Assembly (NCBI GenBank): GCA_947471745.1
Contig: CANJKZ010000774.1
Location: 124,001 to 188,000 of the forward strand
Length of the DNA stretch: 64,000 nucleotides
Source of the DNA: Closterium sp. Naga37s-1
Lineage: Eukaryota; Streptophyta; Zygnematophyceae; Desmidiales; Closteriaceae
Direction of reading: 5' to 3'
Numbering within the stretch: position 1 is the stretch's first letter; every line of letters begins with the position of its first letter. The notes beneath the pieces were generated by a model, which had not been told where the DNA came from, searched no databases, and saw only the letters and a list, made by a program, of their open reading frames with translations. The translations under genes were made by a program, and so were the position numbers. Positions 41,810-52,126 of the stretch are shown piece after piece.

Positions 41810-44800
41810 ATGGCTTCTCTCTGCGTGCTAACGTTCGATCATGAGGGATGCCCCCTACAGTTTGACACATGGCTCGATGACCTGCAGCTGTACCTACTGA
41901 GCAACTCTAGGGACAGTGTTTCATTGTTTGACCACATGCCTGGCGCCGCTCCCGCCCCTCCCGCCACAGCTGACAGTGCGACCCGCTCAGAGGGGCTTAC
42001 TCGCGACGCTGCTGCCCGCTTAGCCATTTGCAACCACCTGCCGTTGGCCGAATGCGCTCACTTCGGACAGCATAGAACAGCACAGGAACTGTACGCCGCT
42101 GTCGTCGCTCGCTACTCCTCGCCTGCCACTACTGCTCTAGGCCGCCTCCTACTGCCCTACCTGTTCCCTGAGCTGTCCGCCTTTGCCACAGTAGAGGACC
42201 TAGTTTCCCACCTTCGCACTAGCGACGCTCGCTACCGCGCTGCCCTCCCAGCAGAGTTCCTTGCAAAGAACCCACCCCCGATGTACATCACTCTTTACTT
42301 CATAGTCACCCGCCTCCCTGACCCTCTTCGCGATGTCAGGGACCAGTTTCTCGCCCTTGACCCCACAGCCCTTTCTGTTGACCTACTTGAGACTAGGTGC
42401 TGCTCGTGGCAGTCCGCCCACGCCCTTCTTTGAGGGGTCCTCCCCCTCCCCCCTTGCTCCCTCCTATGTCTCTGCTGCTACTGCTGTCGTCCCTGGTGCT
42501 GTGGATCTCGGGGCCACTTCTGCTAGTGCGAAGCGCCGCAGCAGCAAGGGTAAGGGTGGCAGGGGTGGTGGCGGTGGCAGCGGGGGTGGTGGTGGGGGCA
42601 GCAGTGGAAGTGGTGGGGGCAGTGGAGGTGGTGGGAGTGGTGGGAGTGGTGGCGGGAGTGGGGGCTTTGGTGGCGGCGGTGGAGGCAGCAGGGGGAGTGG
42701 CGGTAGTGGCAGCGTTGGGGGTGGTGGCGGTCGGAATGGAGCTCAGCGTGGAGGTTCTGGAGGAGGCCAGAGGCAGCAGCAGCAGCGTCCGAGCGAGACC
42801 CAGTCGCTCCAGCAGCTTCGTGAGTGGTTTGCTCAGCGTGGGGCGTCTGGGGGTAGTGTTAGCTGTCCGTATGTCATTCGCACGGGTGACCGTACTGGTC
42901 AGACATGCGGGAAGCTTCACACTCAGCACCGCTGCTTCTCCCGCCTCGACGACACTTGGCGCGCAGAGTTTGGTGACGAGGCTGAGCGCCCCCGCTGGGC
43001 AGAGCTGCTTAGGACTGGAGTTGCCATCTTTGACCTAGACTTTGATGCTATCCTTGCTACTATGTATGCTTTGTCTGCTAGTACTGAGGGTGACTGTTAC
43101 CTGTGTGTGCCGCCTGACCCAGGTATAGAGGCTGCTGCTCTAGGTGCTAGTGAGTCTTCTCTCCCTCGTACTGCGCCTGCTGAGGCCTTGCACACCTTCA
43201 CACTTGACTCAGGTGCCTCACGCTATTTCTTTCGCGACAGCACCACCCTCACTCCTCTCTTTGCACCTGTACCGGTCAGGCTGGCTGACCCCTCCGCGGG
43301 CCCAGTCCTTGCCTGTTCCTCCACTGTGCTCCCGTGTCCGGCGATTCCGTCCGGTTTACTGTCAAGCCTTCACCTCCCCTCGTTCTCTATGAACTTGGTG
43401 AGTACCGCTACTCTCCAGGACTCGATGGTCACTACCACCACTCCTGGGGGTCAGCGTGTGTCGATCTGCACGTGTACATGGACGGGCCGTCACCTGGCAC
43501 GTTCACTCGTTGGCCACGGTCGAGTCTGTACACGCTGGCTACCGAGCCTCCTCAGGTAGCAGCTTCTGCTCAGGTGTCCGCGTCAGGTCAGGTAGCACCC
43601 CCTTGCTCGTGTCACCTCCAGTCGCACCAGACCCTCCTATGGCACCACCGCCTGGGTCACCCCTCCCTGCCACGCCTTCGTGGCATGCACTCCCGCCTCC
43701 TTGTCTCTGGTCTTCCCACGTCTCTGCCTCCCCTCCCGCCCTCGCCTGCCCTGCCCTGCCTTCCCTGCGTTGAGGGGCGGCAGCGCGCCGCTCCTCACTC
43801 CTCCTCGTTTCCCCCGACGACCGCTCCCCTGCAGACTCTCCACATGGACGTGTGGGGCCCAGCCCGCGTCAGTGGACAGGGCCGCGAGCACTACTTTCTG
43901 CTGGTTGTTGACGACTTCATGCAGTACACCACGGTCTTCCCCTTGCGCAGCAAGGGTGAGGTTGTTGATGTCTTGATCCCTTGGATCCGCACTGTCCGTC
44001 TCCAGCTTTGCGAGCGGTTCTGTACGGGCCTTCCTTTCCTACGTCTACACTCTGGCAGAGGTGGTGAGTTCTCCTCCGGCCTCTTGCGGGACTTTTGTCG
44101 TGGGGAGGGCATCACCCAATCGTTCACGCTTCCGGACTCCCCTCAGCAAAATGGGATTGCCAAGCGCCGCATTGGCCTAGTCATGGAGGTCGCTCAGACC
44201 CCCATGATCCATGCGGCTGCTCCCCATTTTCTGTGGCCGTTTGCAGTATGGTACGCTGCGCATCAGCTCAACCTCTGGCCCCGTGTCTCCTTGCCGGAGA
44301 CCTCGCCTACACTGCGTTGGACGGGGAAGGTTGGCGATGCATCGGTGTTCCGGGTCTGGGGTTCTCGTGCCTTTGTTCGCGATACGTCTGCGGACAAGCT
44401 CTCCGCCCGCGCTATTCCCTGCGTCTTCCTTGCCGTTTCCCTTGACGCGCCTGGCTGGCAGTTTTACCACCCCACCTCGCGCTGTGTCTTCCCCTCTCAG
44501 GACGTCACTTTTGACGAGTCGGTTCCCTTTTACCGTCTCTTCCCCTACCAATCTGCTCCTCCCCCACCCCCGCCACTGTTCCTTGCTCCAGGTCCCCATC
44601 CGGTAGACCCCCTCCCCCCCCAGGGTCCTGCTCCCTCAGGTGTGTCTCAGGTAGACCCTCTCCCTAAGACTGCGCCTCTTGAGGTAGCTGTCGGCTCAGG
44701 TGTTGCTCCAGGTGCGACGTCTAGGGGTGCTAAGTCTGGGGGTGCGGAGCCTGGGGGTGCAGGGTCTGAGGGTGCTGGGTCTGGGGGTGCGGAGCCTGAG

Positions 44801-47557
44801 GGTGCAGAGTCTGAGGGTGTCGGGTCTGGGGTTGCTGAGCCTGGGGGAGCTAAGCCTGCGGGTGTGGAGCCTGGGAGTGCTGAGCCTGAGAGTGTGGAGC
44901 CTGGGGATACTGCGTCTGAGGGTGCGGAGTCTGGGGGTGCTGAGCAGAGGGGTACTGCTTCTTCTAGAGGTCCTGCAGGTGCTCCACCACGATTGTCTCC
45001 TCGCTCGGAGCCTCTCTCCCCGCAGCAACTGCGCGAGTGGTTTGCTCAGCGCACTCGCCTTCGGAGTGGAGCTGCCTGAGCTGGGGTCTCTGCTGCTGGA
45101 GACACTGGAGCTGGAGGTGCTGGAGTTACTGCTGGAGCTGGTGGTACCGGAGGTGCTGCAGCTGCTGGTCCTGGAGGAGCTCGTACCGGGGGTACTGGAG
45201 CTGCCAGGACTGGTGATGTTGGGGGAGCTGGAGCTGGAGACCCTACGGAGCCTAGAGCTGCTGGAGCTGGAGGGGTTGGAGCTGTTGGCGCTGGTGCTCG
45301 AGGCACTGGCGCGGGAGGCGCTGGAGCTGGAGGAGCTGGAGCTCTTGACCCTGGAGCTGGAGGTGCTGGAGGCACTATGCGGCCGCGACCGTACTTCGTT
45401 CCCCTGCTTCAGCAGGTTCTTGGTGTCCCGTCTTCTCCTGACCAGTCACAGCCGCCGTTACAACCAGCCTCCCCACTGCCTGCTCCTTCTCCTTACACTG
45501 AGAGGGCAGGCGGTCTTACAGAGCATCGTGAGCTTGCGTCTCGTCCTGCCTCCCTTGTTCGCACTGGTCGTCGCGTTCCTCGTCCGCGTCCCCCTCCTGT
45601 CCCCGGCACACACGCTATGGCACTTTGTCCTTCCTCTATTCCACTGCGTGTTCCTCTGCCGCCTCCTCCTGAGTCCTCTCTTCCTGCCGTCCTTGACCCT
45701 GAGTCCGACCGCGCTCGTGCTGCCAGTCCCACTGTCTCTCGTCTCCTCGCATCTGCCCTCGTTGCTGAGTTAGTTGACTCTGCTGCTGCCTGTCGTCTAG
45801 ACTACGCCACTGCTCTTGTTGCTGAGTCTGAGTCTGCCAGTCCTCCGTCTGTCGGGGGTGAGTGTGCTCTTGGCACGGACGTCATTGAGGACATGCAGGA
45901 GTACTTCGAGTGTCTTGCAGCTGCTGTACATCGTTTCGCTTCCATGCTGCTTGCCCCTGAGGGAGACCTGGATGCACCAGACATCCCGACCCGGCGCTCT
46001 TACGCAGAGGCGATTACGGGTCCCTAATCCTCTTAGTGGCAGGCAGCCATGGATGCCGAGATGGCATCCTGGAAGTCCACAGGCACCTACGTCGACGTAG
46101 TTCCCCCATATCGGGCGAACATAGTCGATGGCATGTGGATTTTCAGGGTGAAGTGGCTGCCGGGTTCTCCGCCTGCCTTCAAGGCGCATTACGTTGCTCG
46201 AGGCTTTAGTCAGCGAAAGGGGGTCGACTACTTCCAGACCTTCTCCCCCACCCCAAAGATGACTACTCTTCAGGTGTTGCTACACGTCGCTGCTCAGCGT
46301 GACTACGAGTTACACTCTCTGGACTTCAGTACAACTTTCTTGCAGGGCAGCCTGCACGAGGAGATCTGGCTGCGCCGCCCACCTGGCTTCACCGGGTCGT
46401 TTCTTGCAGGTACCCAGTGGAGCCTCCACTGGCCAGTTTACGGTCTCTTCTAGGCGCCTCACGAGTGGCACGACACACTGACTACACTTGCGGCTCTGGG
46501 GTTTACTCCTACTGCTGACCCGTCGCTGTTTCTACGCACCGACACGTCGCTGCCGCCATTCTACGTCCTTGTGTATGTCGACGACCTCGTCTTTGCCACT
46601 GCTGACCCAGAGGCACTTACCCTTGTGAAGTCGGAACTGCAGAAGAGACACACTTGCACTGGCCTGGGTGAACTGCGCAGCTATCTTGGCTTGCAGATCA
46701 CCCGGGATAGAGCATGGCGCACCATCACACTGACTTAGTCACACATGGTGCACCAGATCCTTCAGCGCTTCGGCTTCCAGTTCTCCTTGCCACAGCCCAC
46801 TTCTCTGTTTACCGGCCACTCGCTCTCAGCTCCACCTTCGGACGAGTCCGTAGAGCGGAGTGGTCCGTACCCAGAGCTTGTGAGTTGCCTCATGTACCTG
46901 ATGACGTGCACTCGACCTGACCTCGCGTACCCTCTCAGCCTTCTGGCTCGCTACGTGGCTCCCGGTAGGCACCGAGAGGTGCACTGGGATGCTGCAAAGA
47001 GGGTACTGCGTTACTTGTGCAGTACGTCGGGCATGGGGCTCGTGCTTGGAGGACGGGGTCCAGTTGTCCTCACCGGTCAGGCAAACGCTTCTTGGGTTGA
47101 CGACTCAGCTACGCAGCGGTCGTCACAGGGTTACACCTTCAGCCTCGGTTCCGGCTCTGTTTCCTGGCGGTCTACCCGCTCGTCTTCAGTTCTTAGCTCC
47201 AGTTGTGAGGCTGAGATCTACACTGGGGCCATGGCTGCACAGGTGCTACGCTGGCTCACCTACCTGCTGACCGACTTGGGAGAGCATCCTCGTTCGCCTC
47301 CAATTCTGTACGTAGACAACAAGGCCATGATTGCCTTGTGTCAGGAGCACAGAATAGAGCACCAAACGAAGCACATCGCTCTGCGATACTTCCTTGCTCG
47401 AGAGTTGCAGCAGCGTGGCCAGCTTCGTCTTGCGTACGAGGCCACTAGGGCCAACACTTTTGATGTATTCACCAAGGCACTTCAGCCTTGTGATCATCAG
47501 CGCTTTGTTACTGTGTTAGGCCTTGTGCCTACTTTGCCTCACTTGCTCACTGCGTGA
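41810..47557 (+). pseudogene. copia gag-pol polyprotein, broken (element H)
   Basis: ATG 41810 (MASLCVLTFDHEG) starts gag. A frameshift near 42390 moves to the frame of 42333-43559 (Gly-rich stretch, CPYVIRTGDRTGQTCGKLHTQHRC, protease LDSGASRYFF near 43207), and near 43340 the original frame returns. Integrase (43630-44480) has HHRLGHPS, CLPC, LHMDVWGP, HSGRGGEF (catalytic Asp replaced by Gly) and NGIAKRR (Glu replaced by Lys). The linker repeat is at 44690-45380 with TGA at 45077. RT holds TAA 46025, TAG 46034, TAG 46451 and TAG 46736; each of the three TAGs is CAG in E. YVDD is near 46577, and RNase H (46745-47557) is open to TGA 47555. It cannot encode an active element. Confidence 0.86.
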
Positions 47558-47779
47558 CTTTGCTTGTACTGTGATCTATATATATATATCTGCATGCTTC
47601 CCCTTGCTAGGGTATGATCACTGTATTGTTTGTGTTCTTTATATAACTCTGCATGTGAACTGGCCTTGTGGCCCTTTGCTTGTGCTCGGACAGTGTGGTG
47701 ACTTTGTGATCCACCCTGAGCTTGCTTTGTTTTTCTTGACTGGTCTTGTGACCGCTTGTTCTCCCCCACTTTGCCTATG
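47558..47779 (+). promoter_or_regulatory. 3' untranslated block of element H, cut at the polypurine tract
   Basis: It shares the conserved 3' block with B and I (gcatgtgaactggcc, gtgatccaccctgagcttg, ctcccccactttgcctatgg) but ends in the middle of the hairpin's 3' arm, where element I begins. Confidence 0.8.
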
Positions 47780-49291
47780 GACGCAGAGATGGCTTCCTGG
47801 AAGTCCACATGCACCTACGTCGACGAGGTTCCCCCACCTGGGGAGAACATCGTCAGTGACATGTGGATCTTCAGGGTGAAGCGGCCGCCGGGTTCTCCGC
47901 CTGCCTTCAAGGCGCGTTACGTTGCACGTGGCTTCAGTTAGCGACAGGGAGTTGACTTCTTTCAGACCTTCTCCCCTACCCCGAAGATGACCACTCTTCG
48001 GGTACTGCTGCACGTTGCTGCTCAGCGTGACTACGAGCTCCACTCGCTTGACTTCAGCACAGCCTTCCTGCAGGGCAGCCTGCACGAGGAGATCTGGCTG
48101 CGCCGCCCACCTGGCTTCACTGGGTCGTTTCCTGCTGATACCCAGTGGAGCCTCCGGCGGCCAGTCTACGGTCTCCGCCAGGCACCCCGTGAGTGGCACG
48201 ACACACTCAGGACGACTCTTGCTTCTCTTGGTTTTGCTCCTTCCACCGCTGACCCCTCTCTGTTTCTACGCACTGACACTACTCTGCCGCCGTTCTACGT
48301 TCTCGTGTACGTAGACGACCTCGTCTTTGCTACTGCTGACACTGAGGCACTCGCCCACGTGAAGTCCGACCTGCAGAAGAGACACACGTGCACAGACCTG
48401 GGTGAACTGACAAGCTATCTTGGCTTGCGGATCACCCGGGACAGAGCACAGTGCACCATTACCTTGACTCAGTCACACATGGTGCAGCAGGTCCTTCAGC
48501 GCTTCGGCTTCATGTACTCCTCGCCACAGTCCACTCCTCTGCCTACCGGTCACTCGCTCTCAGCTCCACCTTCGGACGAGTCCGTAGAGCCGAGTGGCCC
48601 GTATCCAGAGCTTGTGGGCTGCCTCATGTACCTGATGACTTGCACACGACCTGACCTCGCATACCCTCTCAGCCTTCTGGCTCGCTACGTGGCTCCTGGC
48701 AGGCACCGAAAGGTGCACTGGGATGCTGCGAAGAGGGTGTTGCGATACTTGTGCAGTACGTCGGGCATGGGGCTCGTGCTTGGGGGACGGGCTCGAGTTG
48801 TCCTCACTGGTCACGCTGACGCCTCCTGGGTTGACGACTTGGCTACGCAGCGGTCGTCACAGGGTTACACCTTCAGTCTTGGGTCCGGTTCTGTCTCTTG
48901 GCGGTCTACCCGCTCTTCTTCTGTTCTCAGCTCCAGTTGTGAGGCTGAGATCTACGCTGGGGCCATGGCTGCACAGGAGCTACGCTGGCTCACCTACCTG
49001 CTGACCGACTTGGGAGAGGCGCCTCGTTCTCCTCCAGTTATGTACGTCGACAACAAGGCCATGCTGGCCTTGTGTCAGGAGCACAGACTGGAGCACAGAA
49101 CGAAGCACATTGCTCTGCGCTACTTCCTTGCTCGAGAGTTGCAGCAGCGTGGCCAGCTTCGTCTTGCTTACGTGGCCTCTCAGGCCAACACTGCTGATGT
49201 TTTCACCAAGGCACTCCAGCCTTGTGATCATCAGCGTTTCTGTACGGTGTTAGGCCTTGTACCTACTGTGCCTCACTTGCTGACTTCTTGA
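47780..49291 (+). pseudogene. copia reverse transcriptase and RNase H (element I)
   Basis: A single frame continues from the H/I junction to TGA at 49289-49291, interrupted only by TAG at 47939-47941, a CAG codon in relatives. RT carries KARYVARGFS, LDFSTAFLQGSLHEEIW, YGLRQAPREW and YVDD near 48310. RNase H carries GHADASWVDD, CEAEIYAGAMAAQELRW, YVDNKAML and TADVFTKAL, so all four acidic residues are present. The 434 codons from 47987 on could still fold as RT-RNase H, but no gag or integrase belongs to this fragment. Confidence 0.87.
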
Positions 49292-49520
49292 CTCTGCTTG
49301 TACTGTACTCTATATACTTATACCTGCATGCTTATACTTGCTAGGTTGTGTTCACTGTATTGTTTGCTTTCCTTTATATAACTCTGCATGTGAACTGGCC
49401 TTGCGGCCCTTTGCTTGTGCTCAGACTGCGTGGTGACTTTGTGATCCACACTGAGCTTGCTTTGTCTTTCTTGACTGGCCTTGTGACCTCTTGCTCTCCC
49501 CCACTTTGCCTATGGGGGTG
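49292..49520 (+). promoter_or_regulatory. 3' untranslated block and polypurine hairpin of element I
   Basis: The conserved 3' block, ending in CCCCCA (49498-49503), loop ctttgccta, TGGGGG (49513-49518), two bases before the LTR. The ggccttgcggcc palindrome near 49398 keeps the pairing seen in the ggccttgtggcc copies. Confidence 0.78.
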
Positions 49521-49650
49521 TGTCAAACTTATATATGCTATAGTCTGTTTAGGCTATAGTGGGGAAGTCCTTAGAGGGTACAACACTTTTGTGTTTCATA
49601 CTTGTACCCACCTGCTGCCTAGTTCATTCATTCCATTCTCAATTCTCACA
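49521..49650 (+). repeat. 3' LTR of element I (130 bp)
   Basis: TGTCAAACTTATATATGC ... AATTCTCACA, close to the LTRs of D (8050-8179) and F (60685-60815). Gypsy sequence starts immediately after. Confidence 0.9.
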
Positions 49651-51663
49651 ATATCATGGAGCTGCAGAGTTTCCTCGGTTTGTGAATTATGTCCGCCGCT
49701 TTGTACCGAATATGGTGGGGTGTGACCAAGCCCTTAACCGACCTTTTGCACAAAACGGTTTCTTTCTCGTGGCGGTAGAGGGAACAGCGGCTTTTGACGA
49801 GCTCAAAAACATGTTGAGTTCACCCTCGGTTCTTTGGCTCGCAGACCCATCTCGACCGTTTGAAGTCGTAACGGACGCTAACGATTTCGCTATCGGCGCC
49901 ATCCTTCTACAGGATTTCGGCAAAGGGCTGCAACCCATCATGTACGAGTCACGCAAGATGCAGCCACCAGAGCGCAACTACCCGTCTACGACAATAAAAT
50001 GTTGACGCATTTCATACCTGGCGATGCTACCTGACAAGAGCCGACGTGACGATATGAACAGATCATTCAAGCCCAACCACAATTCAACCCCGCGACAAAC
50101 CAGGTGGTTGGACTTCCTCGAGTCCAACTTCTGCTTTGTCATCGCGTACAAGAAGGGCGCCAACAATATCGCCAACGCCTTGACCAGACCATCCATGCAG
50201 ACCGCATCAGTTATCACCGCCCAAGCCAACCCGCTTTTATCAGGTCTATTTATCCACGGGTACAAGACCGATCCACGACACAATACGGGAAGTACTATCT
50301 TAAAACCGGTACTAACCGGATTGGGGTCCCGTCATATCAGCCTTTATGGAAATTAGTACTGGCACGACATGATGTCGGACGTGCAGCGCTACGTGACAGC
50401 TTGCCCGATCTGCCAAGCCATGAAGCTGTCACGACAACGGCCAGCTTGGTTGCTGCAACCCCTCGAGCCACCCGAACGACCATGGCAATAAGTAACGATG
50501 GAATTTGTTACGAGGCTGCCAGCTGGCACGAGTGTCAACGACTTGGTTATGGTCGTCGTTGACCGATTAACAGAAATGGTGAATTTTGTTGAAATAGCCT
50601 TAGTAGATTATGACTTAGTTAGGTGAGCTAGGGAAGTAGTGAGAGAAATATTGGCTAAGCAAAAGTAGGATTCACTATTAGCCAGAAGTACAAGATATAG
50701 GTACCAAAGAACAAGGACAGCTGGGTGCACCACCAATGAACGGTAAGTATAACTACACGACTAAACTGCAAGCAGTTATAAAATATGTAAAACATGTTTC
50801 GACAAATTTCGCACCATTCTCCACGACGATCACCACCAAAGAAATAGCGAAGCTGTTCATCTCCCCCGTTGTACGACTACACGGGCTACCTTCCGCAATC
50901 ATTAGCGATCGAGATCCGAAATTTACGTCGAAGCCAAGAGATGTGGGCACAGTACGTCACCCGCCTGCAGTTTTCGTCGTCAGACCACCCGCAAACTGAC
51001 GGTCAAACAGAACGGACAACCAGGACTATGGAGCAGCTGATACGTACCAACTGCCCCGACCTGTCCAAATGGGGGGACTCGCTCCTGATGCTTTAATTTG
51101 CGTTTAACATCACCCTTAGCAACAACGAACCAGTCTCCATTCTATCCTATTTACGGGATAGAACCCGTGGGACACTCGTCAACGACATTCGACAATCTGG
51201 TACCGGGCTCCCGGCAGTTCATCACGGAACTCAGACTGCCCACGACAAAGTAACCTTTGTTTTTTTTGCAAGGCAAATATCGTTGCCAGCCAAAACGCAG
51301 ATAAACATCAAAAACTTAGCCTTCATCGCCAGGGAAATAACCCTTTTCGACACCAAGAACCTTCGGCTGCCCCAACCTGTAAAATTCCGCCCTAGATACG
51401 TGGGCCCGTTTCACATCGTCAGGATGTTGACACCTGTCACAGCAAAGTTGCTGCTCCTTGATGACCGGCGCATACATGATGCATTCCACGTCAGTCTACT
51501 GCGTCATTTTGTCGCACCCCAGGCGTCCGACTTGCACGACCCAACCTCACCCCAAGTGTTCGATCCGTGGTATATCCGACACCCGTTGATGATAATAAAT
51601 CATTGCATCGATATAACGGCGCTACGTCGTTTTCCTCCTCTGGTGGACAAATCGCACGAGTGA
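49651..51663 (+). pseudogene. Ty3/gypsy RNase H and integrase (element M, piece 3)
   Basis: The sequence opens at LQSFLGFVNYVRRFVPN, the RT C-terminal motif, continues to RNase H (DPSRPFEVVTDANDFAIGAIL, ESRKMQPPERNY) and shifts frame near 50000 to WLDFLESNFCFVIAYKKGANNIANALTR. Integrase follows in several frames: ACPICQAMK zinc region near 50400, VVVDRLTEM near 50550, LHGLPSAIISDRDPKF near 50890, and TDGQTERTTRTME near 51000. The C-terminal part (51283-51663) has PVKFRPRYVGPFHIV and RRIHDAFHVSLLRHF. About 150-190 bases of unrelated sequence with stops interrupt integrase near 50590-50750. It lacks about 50 residues relative to piece 2, so bases were lost at the patchwork. An old, dead element. 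Confidence 0.82.
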
Positions 51664-51794
51664 AGACGACACGTTGGTCACCTCTGACTCGCTATAGGGA
51701 CACTCGGTCTTATGGGATTATTTGACCCGCCGAGCTGACATCAGGGCCCAAAATTGGTTCAGGCCCGCCCTGACAAATCAAGGTTCCAGGACCC
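51664..51794. other. 3' flank of gypsy M up to the target site of E
   Basis: No gene. A short, probably 3' untranslated or LTR-related stretch of M containing cagggcccaaaattgg; it ends in GACCC (51790-51794), the left target duplication of E. Confidence 0.5.
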
Positions 51795-51919
51795 TGAGAA
51801 GAAACGAGGAATGGGAATGACTAAAGGAAAGTTGGGTACAAATGCAAACCCTAGAAAACTGTACCCCATATGTGCTACCCCACTATAGCCTACAGTAGCT
51901 CTGCCATATAAATCTGACA
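51795..51919 (-). repeat. 3' LTR of element E (125 bp)
   Basis: TGAGAAGAAACG ... AATCTGACA on plus, preceded by GACCC. It contains gggtacaaatg ... ctgtacccc, the imperfect version of the common inverted pair. Confidence 0.95.
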
Positions 51920-52126
51920 CACCCCCATAGGCAAAGTGGGGGAGAACAAGGGGTCACAAGACCAGTCAAGCAAAGCAAAGCAAGCTCAGGGTTGATCACA
52001 AAGTCACCACACATTCCGAGCACAGGTTAAAGGCCACAAGGCCAGTTCACATGCAGGATTACATATATATATAAGGCTAGACAAGCAAGAGCAGGTGTAT
52101 ATATATATGCAACAGTACAAACAAGG
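51920..52126 (-). promoter_or_regulatory. 3' untranslated block and polypurine hairpin of element E
   Basis: The hairpin CCCCCA (51922-51927), 9-nt loop, TGGGGG (51937-51942) adjoins the LTR; on the minus strand the LTR-side arm is the polypurine tract. The rest is the block conserved across the copia families here, including ggccacaaggcc near 52032. Confidence 0.8.

Larger units (their letters stand above)
40793..47779 (+). mobile_element. Ty1/copia element H, truncated at both ends
   Basis: A plus-strand element of the G family with a 95-bp remnant of the 5' LTR (start lost at the junction with the L fragment), a full leader and a gag-pol remnant. Its 3' untranslated block ends at ctatgg (47779), just before the polypurine tract would finish, where RT sequence of element I begins. 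No 3' LTR and no target duplications. Confidence 0.85.
47780..49650 (+). mobile_element. Ty1/copia element I, 3' part only
   Basis: RT, RNase H, 3' block, polypurine hairpin and 3' LTR of the D family. It is fused to H at a shared ATGG: the H sequence cctATGG meets the RT codons gccATGGacgcagag. Its 3' LTR abuts gypsy M (49651) without a matching target duplication at M's left break. Confidence 0.85.

Noticed and set aside
49651-51663. A host integrase or chromodomain gene
   Set aside because: Multiple frameshifts and stops; gypsy RNase H and integrase order is clear.
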